35,949 bases of DNA from Thermococcus sp. (GCF_026988555.1 NZ_JALSLB010000058.1:1-35949); one strand, 5' to 3'. Counted from the first letter of the stretch, positions 1 through 8,210 are shown. The notes: a model not told the origin generated them from the letters alone. Numbers and translations are program-made.

Positions 1-281
1 GTGTTCAGATCCTTCATTGCCTTTATTTTCCTCTCGCGATCGCCTTTGACCATCACTCCGTCGGCGAAGTCCGCCAGGCCGTCGAGGTGAAGGAGGCCAA
101 TTGTGAAGTAAAGCGCGATAACCGCTAGGACGTTCGAGAGGGGAAGCCTTAAGTAGAGGACGAGCATTGGGAGCGCTGAACTAACCAATGCAACGAGTGG
201 AAAGGCCCAGAGCTCCTCGCGGGCTTTTTCGAAGTCGCTCATGACTGGCACCCGTGTCAAGAACGGCAGGAGGTTCCTCAT
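1..281 (-). CDS. cobS: CobS, adenosylcobinamide-GDP ribazoletransferase (N-terminal part, runs off window)
   Basis: CobS is the membrane enzyme that joins alpha-ribazole (phosphate) to adenosylcobinamide-GDP, the lower-ligand step of B12 assembly. The visible 93 codons begin [13 protein letters not shown], the usual CobS opening, and contain the family signature [16 protein letters not shown] near residues 63-78, followed by a charged segment ([13 protein letters not shown]). A hydrophobic stretch around residues 30-60 is a membrane segment. The start ATG (279-281) overlaps the cobZ stop in an ATGA junction, so the two genes are translationally coupled. The 3' end lies outside the window. The assignment is firm because the HLDGLAD motif is diagnostic; whether the full gene is intact cannot be judged. 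Confidence 0.93.
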   Translation of the reverse strand, partial: MRNLLPFLTRVPVMSDFEKAREELWAFPLVALVSSALPMLVLYLRLPLSNVLAVIALYFTIGLLHLDGLADFADGVMVKGDRERKIKAMKDLN

Positions 282-691
282 GGCCAGTCCGCCTCCGATT
301 CGAAGAGCCTCGTCATGCAGCCCGCTATGAAGCCACCTATTGCGTCGTCGAGGAATGGCGGTAGCCTACTCAAAACCCCTGGCTTCTTGGTGTCGTAGTA
401 AAAGAAGTTGAAAAGGGCCATTTTACCGCCGATGTATTCCGCTATGCTTATCCCAATAAGTTCATCGGCGACTAAGTTCACCGGATCGCCATCAACCCGG
501 AAGTTTTCCTCGAGCAGGAGCGCCGCCATGAGAAGGGACTGAACGTTAATGTCGTCAAGATAGCGGAGCATCGTCTCCTCCAGCAGTTCTCTAACGTCTC
601 CGGCATTTTCGCCGATGTAGAGCTCCATCGCGGTATCGAGCATCTTTTCAAGGGTTATTCCACTGGATTCGAGGAGTTCAATGAGTTCCAT
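278..691 (-). CDS. cobZ: CobZ, alpha-ribazole phosphatase (PgpA-like fold)
   Basis: This 137-residue protein belongs to the phosphatidylglycerophosphatase-A-like family used by archaea as CobZ, which removes the 5'-phosphate of alpha-ribazole phosphate or adenosylcobalamin phosphate. Family landmarks are visible in the C-terminal half: DELIG near residue 76, [12 protein letters not shown] near 94-105, and [14 protein letters not shown] near 111-124 with the paired aspartates. It is coupled to cobS by a 4-base overlap, which supports the B12 role over a phospholipid role, though the fold alone cannot separate them. The start ATG (689-691) has GGAGGGG about 11 bases upstream. That ribosome binding site and the start both lie inside the last codons of the upstream unknown gene, a 14-base overlap. 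Confidence 0.85.
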   Translation of the reverse strand: MELIELLESSGITLEKMLDTAMELYIGENAGDVRELLEETMLRYLDDINVQSLLMAALLLEENFRVDGDPVNLVADELIGISIAEYIGGKMALFNFFYYDTKKPGVLSRLPPFLDDAIGGFIAGCMTRLFESEADWP

Positions 692-2558
692 TATAAAAAC
701 CCCTCCTAAAGCTTGTACCCAAGGCCGAGGATTTAAGTTCTTTTAGGTAATCTCCAAGTGGTATGAGCTTTTCATCTTTGATGTCAAGAGTGTAAAATCT
801 GATATCTAGGGTTGGATACACTTGTTTCACTATTTTTATGAGTTTGGCAAACTCCTTGGCATGGAGGAATGCTGTAATTGGCTCAACAACAACCTTAACA
901 TTTCCTTGAGATTGCTCGTATTTTCTAAGAGTCTTGTGGATCTTTCCAAAACCTTCTTCAAATAACGTCTCGAACTCATAATTCTCATTGTTAAAGCAGA
1001 CATCAACAATAGCACCATTTTTTGGTTCTTCAGTCTTTATAAGATCTTTTATGAGTTTCCAATTTTTTCTTTTGCCTTTTGGCATCATTCCCTTCTTTTC
1101 GAGTTGTTTTATCAGCCAGCGAACAATGAATGCTTTTCCTCTTAGATGTTCTATGCTTTCATTCTCTCCTGGTTTGACGATACCCAAGATGTTGTAGTAT
1201 TCATCCCCAATCTCCTTAAGCTTCTCTTCATATTTGTCTTTACTCGCGTTAAGAACTGCATCCATTGAAACATTTGGGGGAGTTTCTCCTTTGAGATCCA
1301 CGAATCCAAAAAGTAAACCTGCAAGTTTGAGTTTTTCTTCAAACGAAAGTCTCCTAGGTATTAACTTAACAATTTTAGCTCCTAGGTGGAGCCGGCTCCA
1401 GTTTATTTCATTCAAGAGTGTTGCATATTCTTCAAAGATTTTGTCATTTTTGGTATAAAAGATCACAATCCCTTTCTTCTTTGAGAAAATTGCCCAGAGT
1501 CTATCAACCAAAGACTCTTTATCAATCTTAATCTTTACGTCTTTAGCATCCAGTTCAATCAGAAAAAGCTTTCCTTCATCAAGCCATTGTTCAATTTCCC
1601 TTTTGTTCCAATCTTCTCTGAGTGTAAGCTTTTTGACTTCTGGATATCCACCATGCTTTTCTCTGTAGATCCTAAGAATGAGGGTTTCAAACGTCTGGAT
1701 GTAACTATCATCTTCATAATCCTTGAACAATACTACAAGCGGCTCAACGTCTCTAACTTTCCGGGCACCATTACCGAATAAGAACTCTAGCGGGTCTTGA
1801 AGTTCTTCCCAGCTAACTTCCTCTTCTCCACTCCCTGTCTGTGCTTCGACTGCATAGGATGCCTTAGTAATCTCCTCTTGAGGCTGGATTGATTCCATCA
1901 ATTCTTTATTAATCTCTGCAACACTTTCCCTTCGAGCCTGAACAGTAGGCTGGGCTGAGTGGTGAATTAATCGGGGAGTTAAAACTTCCACATTCAATGA
2001 AGCCATCTCAAAGGACATTGAGGGCTTTTGAAAAACAAACTTGGGAATAAAAACTTTCCTTCCCTGCTTACTTATTGAGTAATCAATGTCAAGTCTGCCT
2101 TCTGAGAATTCAATAATTGACTTTAAGAGCTTAACGTTTGGGATTACAAGAGTACGAGTTTTTTTCCTGATTGGAAAGCTTGTATCGAGCTTAAAACCTA
2201 AAAACTCGAAAGCTGGAGGAAAAACCCTAAACTCTGGAACTATAAGCTGGTGTTCTTTCTTCTCTCTTGGATAATCTAAAGCTAATGATGCTGTTTTGAA
2301 AGATATAGCTGGCTCCCTCAAGTTGAGGACAGGAACCATGATGTTTTTCTCAATTTCTTTTGAAATCTCCTGAATTTGAGTTCTATCTTCTGTGCTCTTC
2401 TGGAGTTCCGGTTGTACAGGTGGCGTTTGGAGAGGTGGGACTTTGGAAGATTCTGTTTGTTTCTGTTTCTTAGCTTTTCTTCTCTCCCTTTCTCTTCGTT
2501 CTTCATAGTAATCCTCCCTGAATGCTCTCTTCGATTCTTGTTCTGGCATTATAACCAC
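678..2558 (-). CDS. Unknown protein: charged N-terminus, four 32-residue repeats, C-terminal PD-(D/E)XK-like domain
   Basis: I do not recognise this 626-residue protein. Residues 10-70 are charged and low in complexity. Residues 74-192 hold four tandem repeats of about 32 residues, each starting with a (V/I)P motif (VPVLNL at 75, VPEFRV at 107, IPNVKL at 139, IPKFVF at 171) and having a Phe and a Leu at fixed places; this suggests a beta-rich solenoid. Residues 467-600 resemble a PD-(D/E)XK nuclease core: E467 and H471/K475 on a helix, D519 in AIVDV, E528-x-E530 in YEFET, then K539/K542, followed by alternating beta and helix segments. No membrane segment is seen. The start may be the GTG at 2558, with GAGGT about 6 bases upstream, or the ATG at 2549, which shares one base with the stop of the partner gene. 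Its AT-rich composition differs from the flanks. Nuclease activity is inferred. Confidence 0.7.
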   Translation of the reverse strand: MVIMPEQESKRAFREDYYEERRERERRKAKKQKQTESSKVPPLQTPPVQPELQKSTEDRTQIQEISKEIEKNIMVPVLNLREPAISFKTASLALDYPREKKEHQLIVPEFRVFPPAFEFLGFKLDTSFPIRKKTRTLVIPNVKLLKSIIEFSEGRLDIDYSISKQGRKVFIPKFVFQKPSMSFEMASLNVEVLTPRLIHHSAQPTVQARRESVAEINKELMESIQPQEEITKASYAVEAQTGSGEEEVSWEELQDPLEFLFGNGARKVRDVEPLVVLFKDYEDDSYIQTFETLILRIYREKHGGYPEVKKLTLREDWNKREIEQWLDEGKLFLIELDAKDVKIKIDKESLVDRLWAIFSKKKGIVIFYTKNDKIFEEYATLLNEINWSRLHLGAKIVKLIPRRLSFEEKLKLAGLLFGFVDLKGETPPNVSMDAVLNASKDKYEEKLKEIGDEYYNILGIVKPGENESIEHLRGKAFIVRWLIKQLEKKGMMPKGKRKNWKLIKDLIKTEEPKNGAIVDVCFNNENYEFETLFEEGFGKIHKTLRKYEQSQGNVKVVVEPITAFLHAKEFAKLIKIVKQVYPTLDIRFYTLDIKDEKLIPLGDYLKELKSSALGTSFRRGFYNGTH

Positions 2559-3754
2559 CGTTCTACCTCTTTTACGAAATTATCATCGTAAATCAGCACA
2601 TCTGGTTCTTTTGCCGAGATTATCCTTGACAATCCTAAGAACAGTCTCGGACCAACTGTGTCAAGAAATTCTGGAAATGAGCATTTTGCTTGTTCGTGAA
2701 TATGCTTGTAGTAGCTTGGTGAGTATTTATTCCAGTACTCTAAAATGAAAACGCCATTAATTCTCAGATAATACTCAACTCCATATTCGTCGAGTCTCTT
2801 CAAACCAGATATTTTTGAGATGGTATACTGGGGAAGCAATTTCTCAACGAAACTTATGTAATCTTGCCTTAAGTTCTCAACTTCTGGAACAGCATAAGCA
2901 AGCACCTCTTTAATTTGGGATGGATATATGTCAGCGTGGTTAAGCATCCAAATTCTATCTTGTGAGACGTCAAAGAACAACCATAGTCTAATTTGCATCT
3001 GATATAAATTATTTGCAATTCCATCAACTTTGTGTCCCCAAATAGTATAATTCTTTTTGATCTCTTCACTTTCAACGTCTGGAACAAAAATCGGCTCAAG
3101 TCCTAAAAAGTCTTTTAACTCTTCAAAATTCTCTTTTAGCTTTGGATATGCTGCGATAATATATTTCCAGTGAAGGCCCGCAGTGCTTATAACAAAGAAT
3201 GTATAGTAGTTGTGGTTTGCACTGAAAGAAACACATGCCTTATAAAGGTCTTTTAATATGTCCAAAAGTTTATTTGGATCTTGGAGAATTTCATTGACTC
3301 CTATGTTATGTTGAGTTTCGATTTTGGCTTTTCGAAGAATTGTACTGCTAGCTTCATTGAGTCCCTTTATCATTCTCAAAAAGCTTATCTCTTTTTCATC
3401 TTTGGATTTTATTCTAACAGCCTTGAGTCCTTTCTCACCTACTTCTCCCACTGCAATACTAAACTCCCTCGGCTCGACATAAATGCCAAACATCAATTTA
3501 ATTAGCTTTGCAAGGCTTCTCTCCTTGTAGTTTCCGTTCTCATCAATGCCACCAACGAAGAAGGGCAGGAGCCTCTCATCATTATCCTTCACGGCTTTTA
3601 AAGACTTCCCGACGTATGGAAGGAGCTCATTCCTAAGTTCTAAAAGTGCTGTGGTAGATTTATAAATTGGCACAATGTATTCTTTAATGTAATTCTTCCA
3701 AGCCTCAACATCCCAATAGCGGAAGTTTGGAATCGTATCATAGTAGCTTCCCAT
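2549..3754 (-). CDS. Unknown 401-residue protein, partner of the nuclease-like gene
   Basis: This is an unrecognised soluble protein of 401 residues, rich in aromatic and charged residues, with no obvious membrane segment, nucleotide-binding loop or cysteine cluster. It ends where the 626-residue gene begins (TAATG or a 10-base overlap), so the two are translated as a pair and probably act together. The start ATG at 3754 is preceded by GGTGAT at a normal distance, and a TATA box at 3788-3795 sits where transcription would start about 12 bases before the ATG. Codon use is AT-rich across both genes, unlike the GC-richer cobamide and dph6 genes on either side, which points to transfer as a unit. 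I assign no function; a partner or regulator of the nuclease-like protein is only an inference from the pairing. Confidence 0.75.
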   Translation of the reverse strand: MGSYYDTIPNFRYWDVEAWKNYIKEYIVPIYKSTTALLELRNELLPYVGKSLKAVKDNDERLLPFFVGGIDENGNYKERSLAKLIKLMFGIYVEPREFSIAVGEVGEKGLKAVRIKSKDEKEISFLRMIKGLNEASSTILRKAKIETQHNIGVNEILQDPNKLLDILKDLYKACVSFSANHNYYTFFVISTAGLHWKYIIAAYPKLKENFEELKDFLGLEPIFVPDVESEEIKKNYTIWGHKVDGIANNLYQMQIRLWLFFDVSQDRIWMLNHADIYPSQIKEVLAYAVPEVENLRQDYISFVEKLLPQYTISKISGLKRLDEYGVEYYLRINGVFILEYWNKYSPSYYKHIHEQAKCSFPEFLDTVGPRLFLGLSRIISAKEPDVLIYDDNFVKEVERWL

Positions 3755-3787
3755 ATTACATCACCTGGTAGAAACACACCAGAAGAG

Positions 3788-3795
3788 AATTTAAA
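3788..3795 (-). promoter_or_regulatory. TATA box of the AT-rich two-gene island
   Basis: AATTTAAA on the minus strand, about 38 bases before the 401-residue gene's ATG. With the usual 25-base TATA-to-start spacing the leader would be about 12 bases and would hold the GGTGAT ribosome binding site. The island therefore seems to carry its own promoter. Confidence 0.6.
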
Positions 3796-3884
3796 CATTT
3801 CTCCGAGTTTTGCACATCATAAAGACTTCTTTTGTTCCAGCTGGCATTGCTCTCTATTTCTTGCTTTTGGCTCTCAATCATTTC

Positions 3885-4526
3885 TCATTCTCTCACCAGC
3901 CTGAACTTCAGCCACCAGTAGGTCTCGCTCTCATCCACCTTCTGCGGCTTCAGCTCAAAACTTCCCTCAAACAGCGGGCATTTTAAGACCACCGTGTGGA
4001 ACTCGGCGAACTCGCCGACCGGGTCAACGCCCGGGTTTTCGCTTAGGAATTCTTCCAAATCATCAACCGAGCGGAAGGTGTAGCCAAGCCATTCCCTTCC
4101 CAGCTTCTCCTTGTTGACGGCTATTATCGAGTATTCAAAGCCAGTTTTCAGGATTTCCTCGGCGAGTTCTCTCGTGCTCCTTCCCCAGGGGGGTTCGAAG
4201 GGCTTCACCCCCGCTTCTTCCGCAAAGTGTTCAATCCACCTCAGGTGGTCCTCCAGCGGGACGTCGCCCGCTATGAGGTAATCAACGCCGAGAGCTGAGA
4301 TGAACTCCGCCAGAGCCTCACTCCCTTTGGCCATGTCGAAGGTGAGGAGCTCCTTTCCCATAGCCTCGGCCAGCGTTTTTAATGCTTTAAAGTTCTCCCA
4401 GTGGGGCGAGAGACCGATGGTCGTTTTCAATGCGAGCAGGTAGGGAACTTCGATCCTGTTTTTCTCCGTCAGATGGAGAGCATAGAGTCCATCCTTGCCG
4501 CCCGAGAAGAAGGCAACACCCCTCAC
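3885..4526 (-). CDS. dph6: Dph6-type diphthine--ammonia ligase / PP-loop ATP pyrophosphatase
   Basis: This 213-residue protein is an N-type ATP pyrophosphatase of the Dph6 family, which amidates diphthine on elongation factor 2 with ammonia and ATP. The PP-loop is at residues 8-12 (SGGKDG). Typical family segments follow: ALKTTIGLSPHWEN near 32-45, LIAGDV near 84-89, EPPWGRSTRELA near 110-121 and PVGEFAEFHTVVL near 168-180. The start is a GTG (4524-4526) that overlaps the stop of the upstream zinc-ribbon gene as GTGA, with GGAAGGT just before it. Archaea often carry two paralogs of this family, so the exact substrate is less certain than the fold and chemistry. Confidence 0.82.
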   Translation of the reverse strand: MRGVAFFSGGKDGLYALHLTEKNRIEVPYLLALKTTIGLSPHWENFKALKTLAEAMGKELLTFDMAKGSEALAEFISALGVDYLIAGDVPLEDHLRWIEHFAEEAGVKPFEPPWGRSTRELAEEILKTGFEYSIIAVNKEKLGREWLGYTFRSVDDLEEFLSENPGVDPVGEFAEFHTVVLKCPLFEGSFELKPQKVDESETYWWLKFRLVRE

Positions 4527-4774
4527 ACCTTCCCCTCCGTTCTGAGTACTTCAAACTCCTCCCGAAGAATCGAGAGCTTGGTTCTGTTCACATAGGGTAT
4601 TAAGGCACCACAGTCGAGACAAAGCCATACTCTCCCGTACACGGCTTTGGTAAAAATCCCCGTGGTTTTGCTTTTCCAGGGCGGGACCCAGAAGTACGTC
4701 GAGTGTCCGTACGTTTCAACTTTACTCGGAACCATTCTGCCCCCGCAGAAGGGACACTTCCTCGTCTCTACCAT
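4523..4774 (-). CDS. Small zinc-ribbon protein
   Basis: An 83-residue protein beginning MVETRKCPFCGG. Two CxxC knuckles (CPFC at about residues 7-10 and CLDC at about 52-55) make one zinc ribbon; between them is an aromatic stretch (YFWVPPWKSK). I chose the ATG at 4774 because GGTGGT lies 4 bases upstream; an open frame continues 30 codons further to 4864 but would run into the divergent promoter region. It is coupled to dph6 by a 4-base overlap. Proteins of this size with one ribbon usually bind nucleic acid or protein partners, but no specific role can be read from the sequence. Confidence 0.75.
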   Translation of the reverse strand: MVETRKCPFCGGRMVPSKVETYGHSTYFWVPPWKSKTTGIFTKAVYGRVWLCLDCGALIPYVNRTKLSILREEFEVLRTEGKV

Positions 4775-4788
4775 GGAAACCACCAAAC

Positions 4789-4813
4789 CTATAAACCCCC
4801 TGGACTTTTTATC
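4789..4813. promoter_or_regulatory. Interleaved divergent promoters (zinc-ribbon gene and UDG gene)
   Basis: On the plus strand CCTATAAAC at 4788-4796 lies about 26 bases before the ATG at 4818, the spacing for a leaderless start of the glycosylase gene. On the minus strand GGATAAAAAGT at about 4804-4814 would start transcription near 4783, leaving a short leader holding the GGTGGT of the zinc-ribbon gene. Each TATA box thus lies downstream of the other in its own direction, so the two promoters cannot easily be occupied together. Inferred from spacing only. Confidence 0.5.
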
Positions 4814-4817
4814 CATT

Positions 4818-5564
4818 ATGCTCCTGAGGTTCGGGCAACTCAAGAAAGTCGGTGGGGTCCACATAAACCCGTCAAATCTTAAAGTAATTCCGTTAATCCT
4901 CCGCGACTGGAGGGATTTCCTGAGCTTGGACGAGAAGACATATGGGGTCTATGCAAGAACGATATACAACCCGATGGAGAGATTCCTCGTCGTGAACGGG
5001 GAAGATGAGAGAAAAGCCCGGGAGCTGGAAGGCCTCTACCGCGAGCTCCTCAAAGACCCCCTACGGTTCTGCCGCGAGGAGTACTACCGCTATCAGCTCA
5101 GGGTGGGCGAGTTCGATGGCCTTCCCTTCGCCAACGGCTGGGTTGGTTCAGGGGTTGTCCTTGTCGGCGAAGCGCCGGGAAGGAAGGGCTGCGGAAAGAC
5201 CGGGATATGCTTCTACCGCGACGCCTCGGGCATGTTGCTTAGGAAGACGCTCTTCACTCTGAGCATCAACCCGGACTTTCTTTACATCACCAACGTCGTG
5301 AAGTGCAACCCGCCAGATAACAGGCTGAGGGGCTTCGGCGAGGGCGAGCTTGAGCTACTCGCGAGGGAACTTGAAGCCCTGAAGCCGAGGACCATCTTCG
5401 CCATTGGCAGGACGGCCGAAAAGGCCCTGAAACGGCTCGGCTTTGAGTTCACGTACCTCAAACATCCAGCCTGGTACGTGCGGCGCGGAATCAGAGAGCC
5501 GAACGAGGGGATGCTGGAGGAGTATTCTGCCATAGGGGAGGTTTTCGGAGAATGGGGGTTCTGA
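4818..5564 (+). CDS. Uracil-DNA glycosylase superfamily protein (family-4-like, few cysteines)
   Basis: This 248-residue protein (numbered from ATG 4818) carries the catalytic core of the uracil-DNA glycosylase superfamily: VGEAPG at 116-121, the substrate-pocket stretch CFYRDASG at 131-138, [13 protein letters not shown] at 157-169 and the second-active-site histidine motif HPAWY at 216-220. Such enzymes remove uracil from DNA as the first step of base excision repair. Family 4 normally holds a [4Fe-4S] cluster by four cysteines in fixed places; here the cysteine usual before the LxxELExLxP helix is absent ([10 protein letters not shown]), and the four cysteines present (85, 125, 131, 163) are not in the usual pattern. 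The start is uncertain: the frame is open from 4647, but ATG 4818 fits a leaderless promoter. The end overlaps cbiB by 13 bases. Confidence 0.75.
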   Translation: MLLRFGQLKKVGGVHINPSNLKVIPLILRDWRDFLSLDEKTYGVYARTIYNPMERFLVVNGEDERKARELEGLYRELLKDPLRFCREEYYRYQLRVGEFDGLPFANGWVGSGVVLVGEAPGRKGCGKTGICFYRDASGMLLRKTLFTLSINPDFLYITNVVKCNPPDNRLRGFGEGELELLARELEALKPRTIFAIGRTAEKALKRLGFEFTYLKHPAWYVRRGIREPNEGMLEEYSAIGEVFGEWGF

Positions 5565-6436
5565 CGGTTTTCTTCCTTGCACTGCTCTGGGACTTGCTCC
5601 TTGGAGAACCGCCGGCGAAGCTTCACCCTGTGGTGTGGTTCGGAAAGATGGCGGGCTTTCTTGACAAAAGGTGGAAAAGAAAAAGCCCTCTCCGGGATTT
5701 TCTCGCAGGGACATTGGTTGCTCTCATCGTTGTCATCTTTGCCTTAGCTCTCTCGCTCCTCCCGTCTTATCTTCCTTTCCCGCTCAACTATGCTTTGGCC
5801 GTTTACCTCCTCAAGAGCTCCTTCGCGATTAGAAGTTTATACGAGCACGTGGCAAGGACCGTAACTAGGAAGGTCGAGGAAAAGAGGAAGGCCGTCTCGA
5901 TGATAGTGAGCAGAGACACCAGAGCTCTCGATGAGGCCCACCTCAACTCCGCTTCGATAGAGAGCCTGGCTGAAAACCTCAACGACTCAGTAATCGCCCC
6001 GCTGTTCTACTTCCTCCTCTTTGGCCTCCCAGGGGCCTTAATCTACCGTGCGGTGAACACTTTAGATGCTATGCTCGGCTACAGGAACGAGCGCCATGAA
6101 TATTTTGGCAAGTTTTCCGCCAGGTTGGATGACATCCTCAACTTCATTCCGGCCCGATTGACAGTTCTTCTCTACCTCCCGTTCGGCGGACGGAAAGTTT
6201 TGAGGTATTACCGCCTCGCCAGGTTCAAGCTCAACTCCGATAAGCCGATAGCTGCCATGAGTGCAGTCCTTGGTGTCTGGCTGGAAAAACCCGGCATTTA
6301 CCGCTTTCCAGGCAGGACTCCAGAGAACGATGATATCGGGCGAGCCCTGAGGGTTTATTGGTTCATCGTTGCTGAATGGGTGATTATCATTTCCCTACTC
6401 TTTGCAACGGAGGTGTTCCCATGCTTGAGCCCGTGA
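5552..6436 (+). CDS. cbiB: CbiB/CobD, adenosylcobinamide-phosphate synthase
   Basis: CbiB attaches (R)-1-aminopropan-2-ol phosphate to adenosylcobyric acid at the membrane. The 294-residue protein opens with the family's [20 protein letters not shown] at about residues 14-33, then has hydrophobic segments around 48-90 and 150-165, the conserved [20 protein letters not shown] near 119-138, and [12 protein letters not shown] near 143-154. [29 protein letters not shown] near 165-194 is also typical and is listed by position only. GGGGAGG precedes the ATG. It begins within the glycosylase gene (13-base overlap) and ends within the next gene (16-base overlap), so the three plus-strand genes form one transcript. 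Confidence 0.92.
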   Translation: MGVLTVFFLALLWDLLLGEPPAKLHPVVWFGKMAGFLDKRWKRKSPLRDFLAGTLVALIVVIFALALSLLPSYLPFPLNYALAVYLLKSSFAIRSLYEHVARTVTRKVEEKRKAVSMIVSRDTRALDEAHLNSASIESLAENLNDSVIAPLFYFLLFGLPGALIYRAVNTLDAMLGYRNERHEYFGKFSARLDDILNFIPARLTVLLYLPFGGRKVLRYYRLARFKLNSDKPIAAMSAVLGVWLEKPGIYRFPGRTPENDDIGRALRVYWFIVAEWVIIISLLFATEVFPCLSP

Positions 6437-7389
6437 AGTTCTCGACCTACCACGGCGGAAGCAGGGAAGAAGGTTTGCTGGACTTCTCGGCCTCGCTGAA
6501 TCCCTATCCTCCGGAGTGGCTCGACGAGATGTTTGAGCGCTCCAAAGAGATAAGCGACAGGTATCCTTACTACGAGAAGCTTGAAGAAGGGCTTGCCGAG
6601 CTGATAGGGGCACCTCTAACCCTAACGGCCGGCATCACCGAGGCGCTCTATCTAATCGGCATCCTCGCGCTCCGCGGAAGGAGGGTGATAATCCCCCGCC
6701 ACACCTACGGCGAGTACGAGAGGGTTGCGCGGATTTTTGGGGCAGAGGTCGTCAAAGCTCCCAATGAGTCAGAAAGGCTGGCGGAACTCGTCGAGAGAAA
6801 CTCCGTTGCATTTTTCTGCAACCCCAACAACCCCGACGGAAGGTTTTACAGAATTAAGGAGCTCAAACCGCTCCTCGATGCTATCGAAGAGAAAAAAGCC
6901 CTCCTCATTCTCGACGAGGCCTTCATAGACTTCGTCAAAAACGCCGAGAGCCCCGAAGGGGAGAACGTTGTAAAGCTCAGAACCTTCACCAAGAGCTACG
7001 GTCTGCCCGGAATAAGGGTCGGCTACGTCCTCGGTTTTAAAGAGGCCTTCCGGAGCGTCAGAATGCCGTGGAGCATGGGCTTGACTGGGGTTGCCCTCCT
7101 TGAGCTTCTCCTCAGAGACGGCTTTGAACACTTAAGGAGGACCATGCCCCTAATCTGGCGCGAGAAGGAGAGGATTGAAAAAGCTCTGGGCGTTAAGAGC
7201 GACGCCAACTTCTTCATCAAGTGCGTTGGAAACGCTGGAGAATTCGTTGAGGCCCTCAAGATGCAGGGAATCCTCGTGAGGGACTGCGAGAGCTTTGGCC
7301 TGCCAGAATACGTCCGTTTTTCAGTCAGGAAACCAGAAGAGAACGATAAGCTGATTGATGCCTTCCGAGGGCTGGAGGTAAAATTTTAA
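6421..7389 (+). CDS. cobD: PLP aminotransferase-fold protein, probable L-threonine-O-3-phosphate decarboxylase
   Basis: A 322-residue fold-type I PLP enzyme related to histidinol-phosphate aminotransferase. Visible landmarks: [16 protein letters not shown] near 41-56, the PLP-phosphate region near 63-75, [12 protein letters not shown] near 135-146, [10 protein letters not shown] near 166-175, the Schiff-base lysine in [15 protein letters not shown] near 194-208, and a C-terminal [11 protein letters not shown] with the substrate arginine. Proteins of this type next to cbiB usually decarboxylate threonine phosphate to aminopropanol phosphate, the substrate for CbiB. A histidinol-phosphate aminotransferase role is possible but no histidine genes are nearby. 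The ATG at 6421 has GGAGGTG at a good distance; the frame opens earlier at 6376 inside cbiB, which I reject. Confidence 0.78.
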   Translation: MLEPVKFSTYHGGSREEGLLDFSASLNPYPPEWLDEMFERSKEISDRYPYYEKLEEGLAELIGAPLTLTAGITEALYLIGILALRGRRVIIPRHTYGEYERVARIFGAEVVKAPNESERLAELVERNSVAFFCNPNNPDGRFYRIKELKPLLDAIEEKKALLILDEAFIDFVKNAESPEGENVVKLRTFTKSYGLPGIRVGYVLGFKEAFRSVRMPWSMGLTGVALLELLLRDGFEHLRRTMPLIWREKERIEKALGVKSDANFFIKCVGNAGEFVEALKMQGILVRDCESFGLPEYVRFSVRKPEENDKLIDAFRGLEVKF

Positions 7390-7417
7390 ACCTGAACCTA
7401 CATTCATTTTTGGTGGT
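7383..7417 (+). promoter_or_regulatory. Promoter and ribosome binding site of the methyltransferase gene
   Basis: ATTTTAAAC at 7383-7391, overlapping the end of the upstream gene, lies about 34 bases before the ATG. The expected short leader holds GGTGGT at 7412-7417, three bases before the start codon. Confidence 0.55.
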
Positions 7418-7420
7418 ACT

Positions 7421-8164
7421 ATGCACGATCTCTACACGGCCCTTGCCGAGTACTACGATGCAATCTACCGGCGAAGGGTCGAGCGGATTTCCCGGGAGAT
7501 TGACTTTGTGGAGGAGCTCTTCAAGAATGAAGCCGAACGAGAAGTGACTCGAATCCTCGACCTCGCCTGCGGAACCGGGATCCCGACTCTCGAACTGGCG
7601 AGGCGCGGTTATAGCGTGGTCGGTCTCGACCTCCACGGGGAGATGCTTGCCGTCGCGAGAAGAAAGGCCAAAGGGGAAGGGCTTAGCGTCGAGTTCATTC
7701 AGGGGAACGCGCCGGAGGTTGATTTCGAGGAGGACTTTGACGCCGTCACGATGTTCTTTTCATCTATTATGTATTTCGATGATTCTGCAATTCAGCAATT
7801 ATTTAATTCTGTAAAACGGGCTCTGAAACCGGGCGGGCTTTTCATCGCCGACTTCCCGTGCTGGCACTACGGCGGAAGCTCTCCGATAGTATGGGACGAG
7901 AGGAAGGGGGAGGAGAGGCTCGTCATAACCGACTGGCGTGAGGTCGAGCTCGCTTTCCAGAAGCTCCACTTCAAGAGACTGGTGCAGATAGTTAAGCCCG
8001 ATGGGAGCGTTAGGGCCTTCATGGTGGACGACGAGCTCAACATCTACACGCCGAGGGAGATGAGACTCCTAGCTGGGAAGCACTTCAGGAAGGTCAAAAT
8101 CTACGGAGATGGACACGAGCTGAGGCCCAACGACAGAAGGTACTGGCTGGTGGCGATGAAGTGA
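7421..8164 (+). CDS. SAM-dependent class I methyltransferase, substrate unknown
   Basis: A 247-residue Rossmann-fold methyltransferase. Motif I is DLACGTGIPTLELA at about residues 46-59, with the acidic end of strand 2 at VVGLDL near 66-71, then FIQGNAPEVDF near 88-98 and the post-motif stretch DAVTMFFSSIMYF near 106-118. KPGGLFIADFP near 136-146 is the usual strand-5 region. The C-terminal part (residues 150-247) is beta-rich, as in glycine/sarcosine N-methyltransferase-like proteins, but nothing fixes the substrate. It has its own promoter and stands apart from the cobamide genes. A short stretch around 7750-7820 is clearly AT-rich compared with the rest of the gene; it still encodes expected core residues, so I read it as codon drift. 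Confidence 0.85.
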   Translation: MHDLYTALAEYYDAIYRRRVERISREIDFVEELFKNEAEREVTRILDLACGTGIPTLELARRGYSVVGLDLHGEMLAVARRKAKGEGLSVEFIQGNAPEVDFEEDFDAVTMFFSSIMYFDDSAIQQLFNSVKRALKPGGLFIADFPCWHYGGSSPIVWDERKGEERLVITDWREVELAFQKLHFKRLVQIVKPDGSVRAFMVDDELNIYTPREMRLLAGKHFRKVKIYGDGHELRPNDRRYWLVAMK

Positions 8165-8210
8165 TATATAAATGCCTTCAGAGGACGTACAATGCTAATT
8201 TTCTGCGGAA

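Noticed and set aside
7750-7820. AT-rich patch in the methyltransferase gene as a recombination scar.
   Set aside because: The reading frame and expected core residues continue through it; it is too short to judge.
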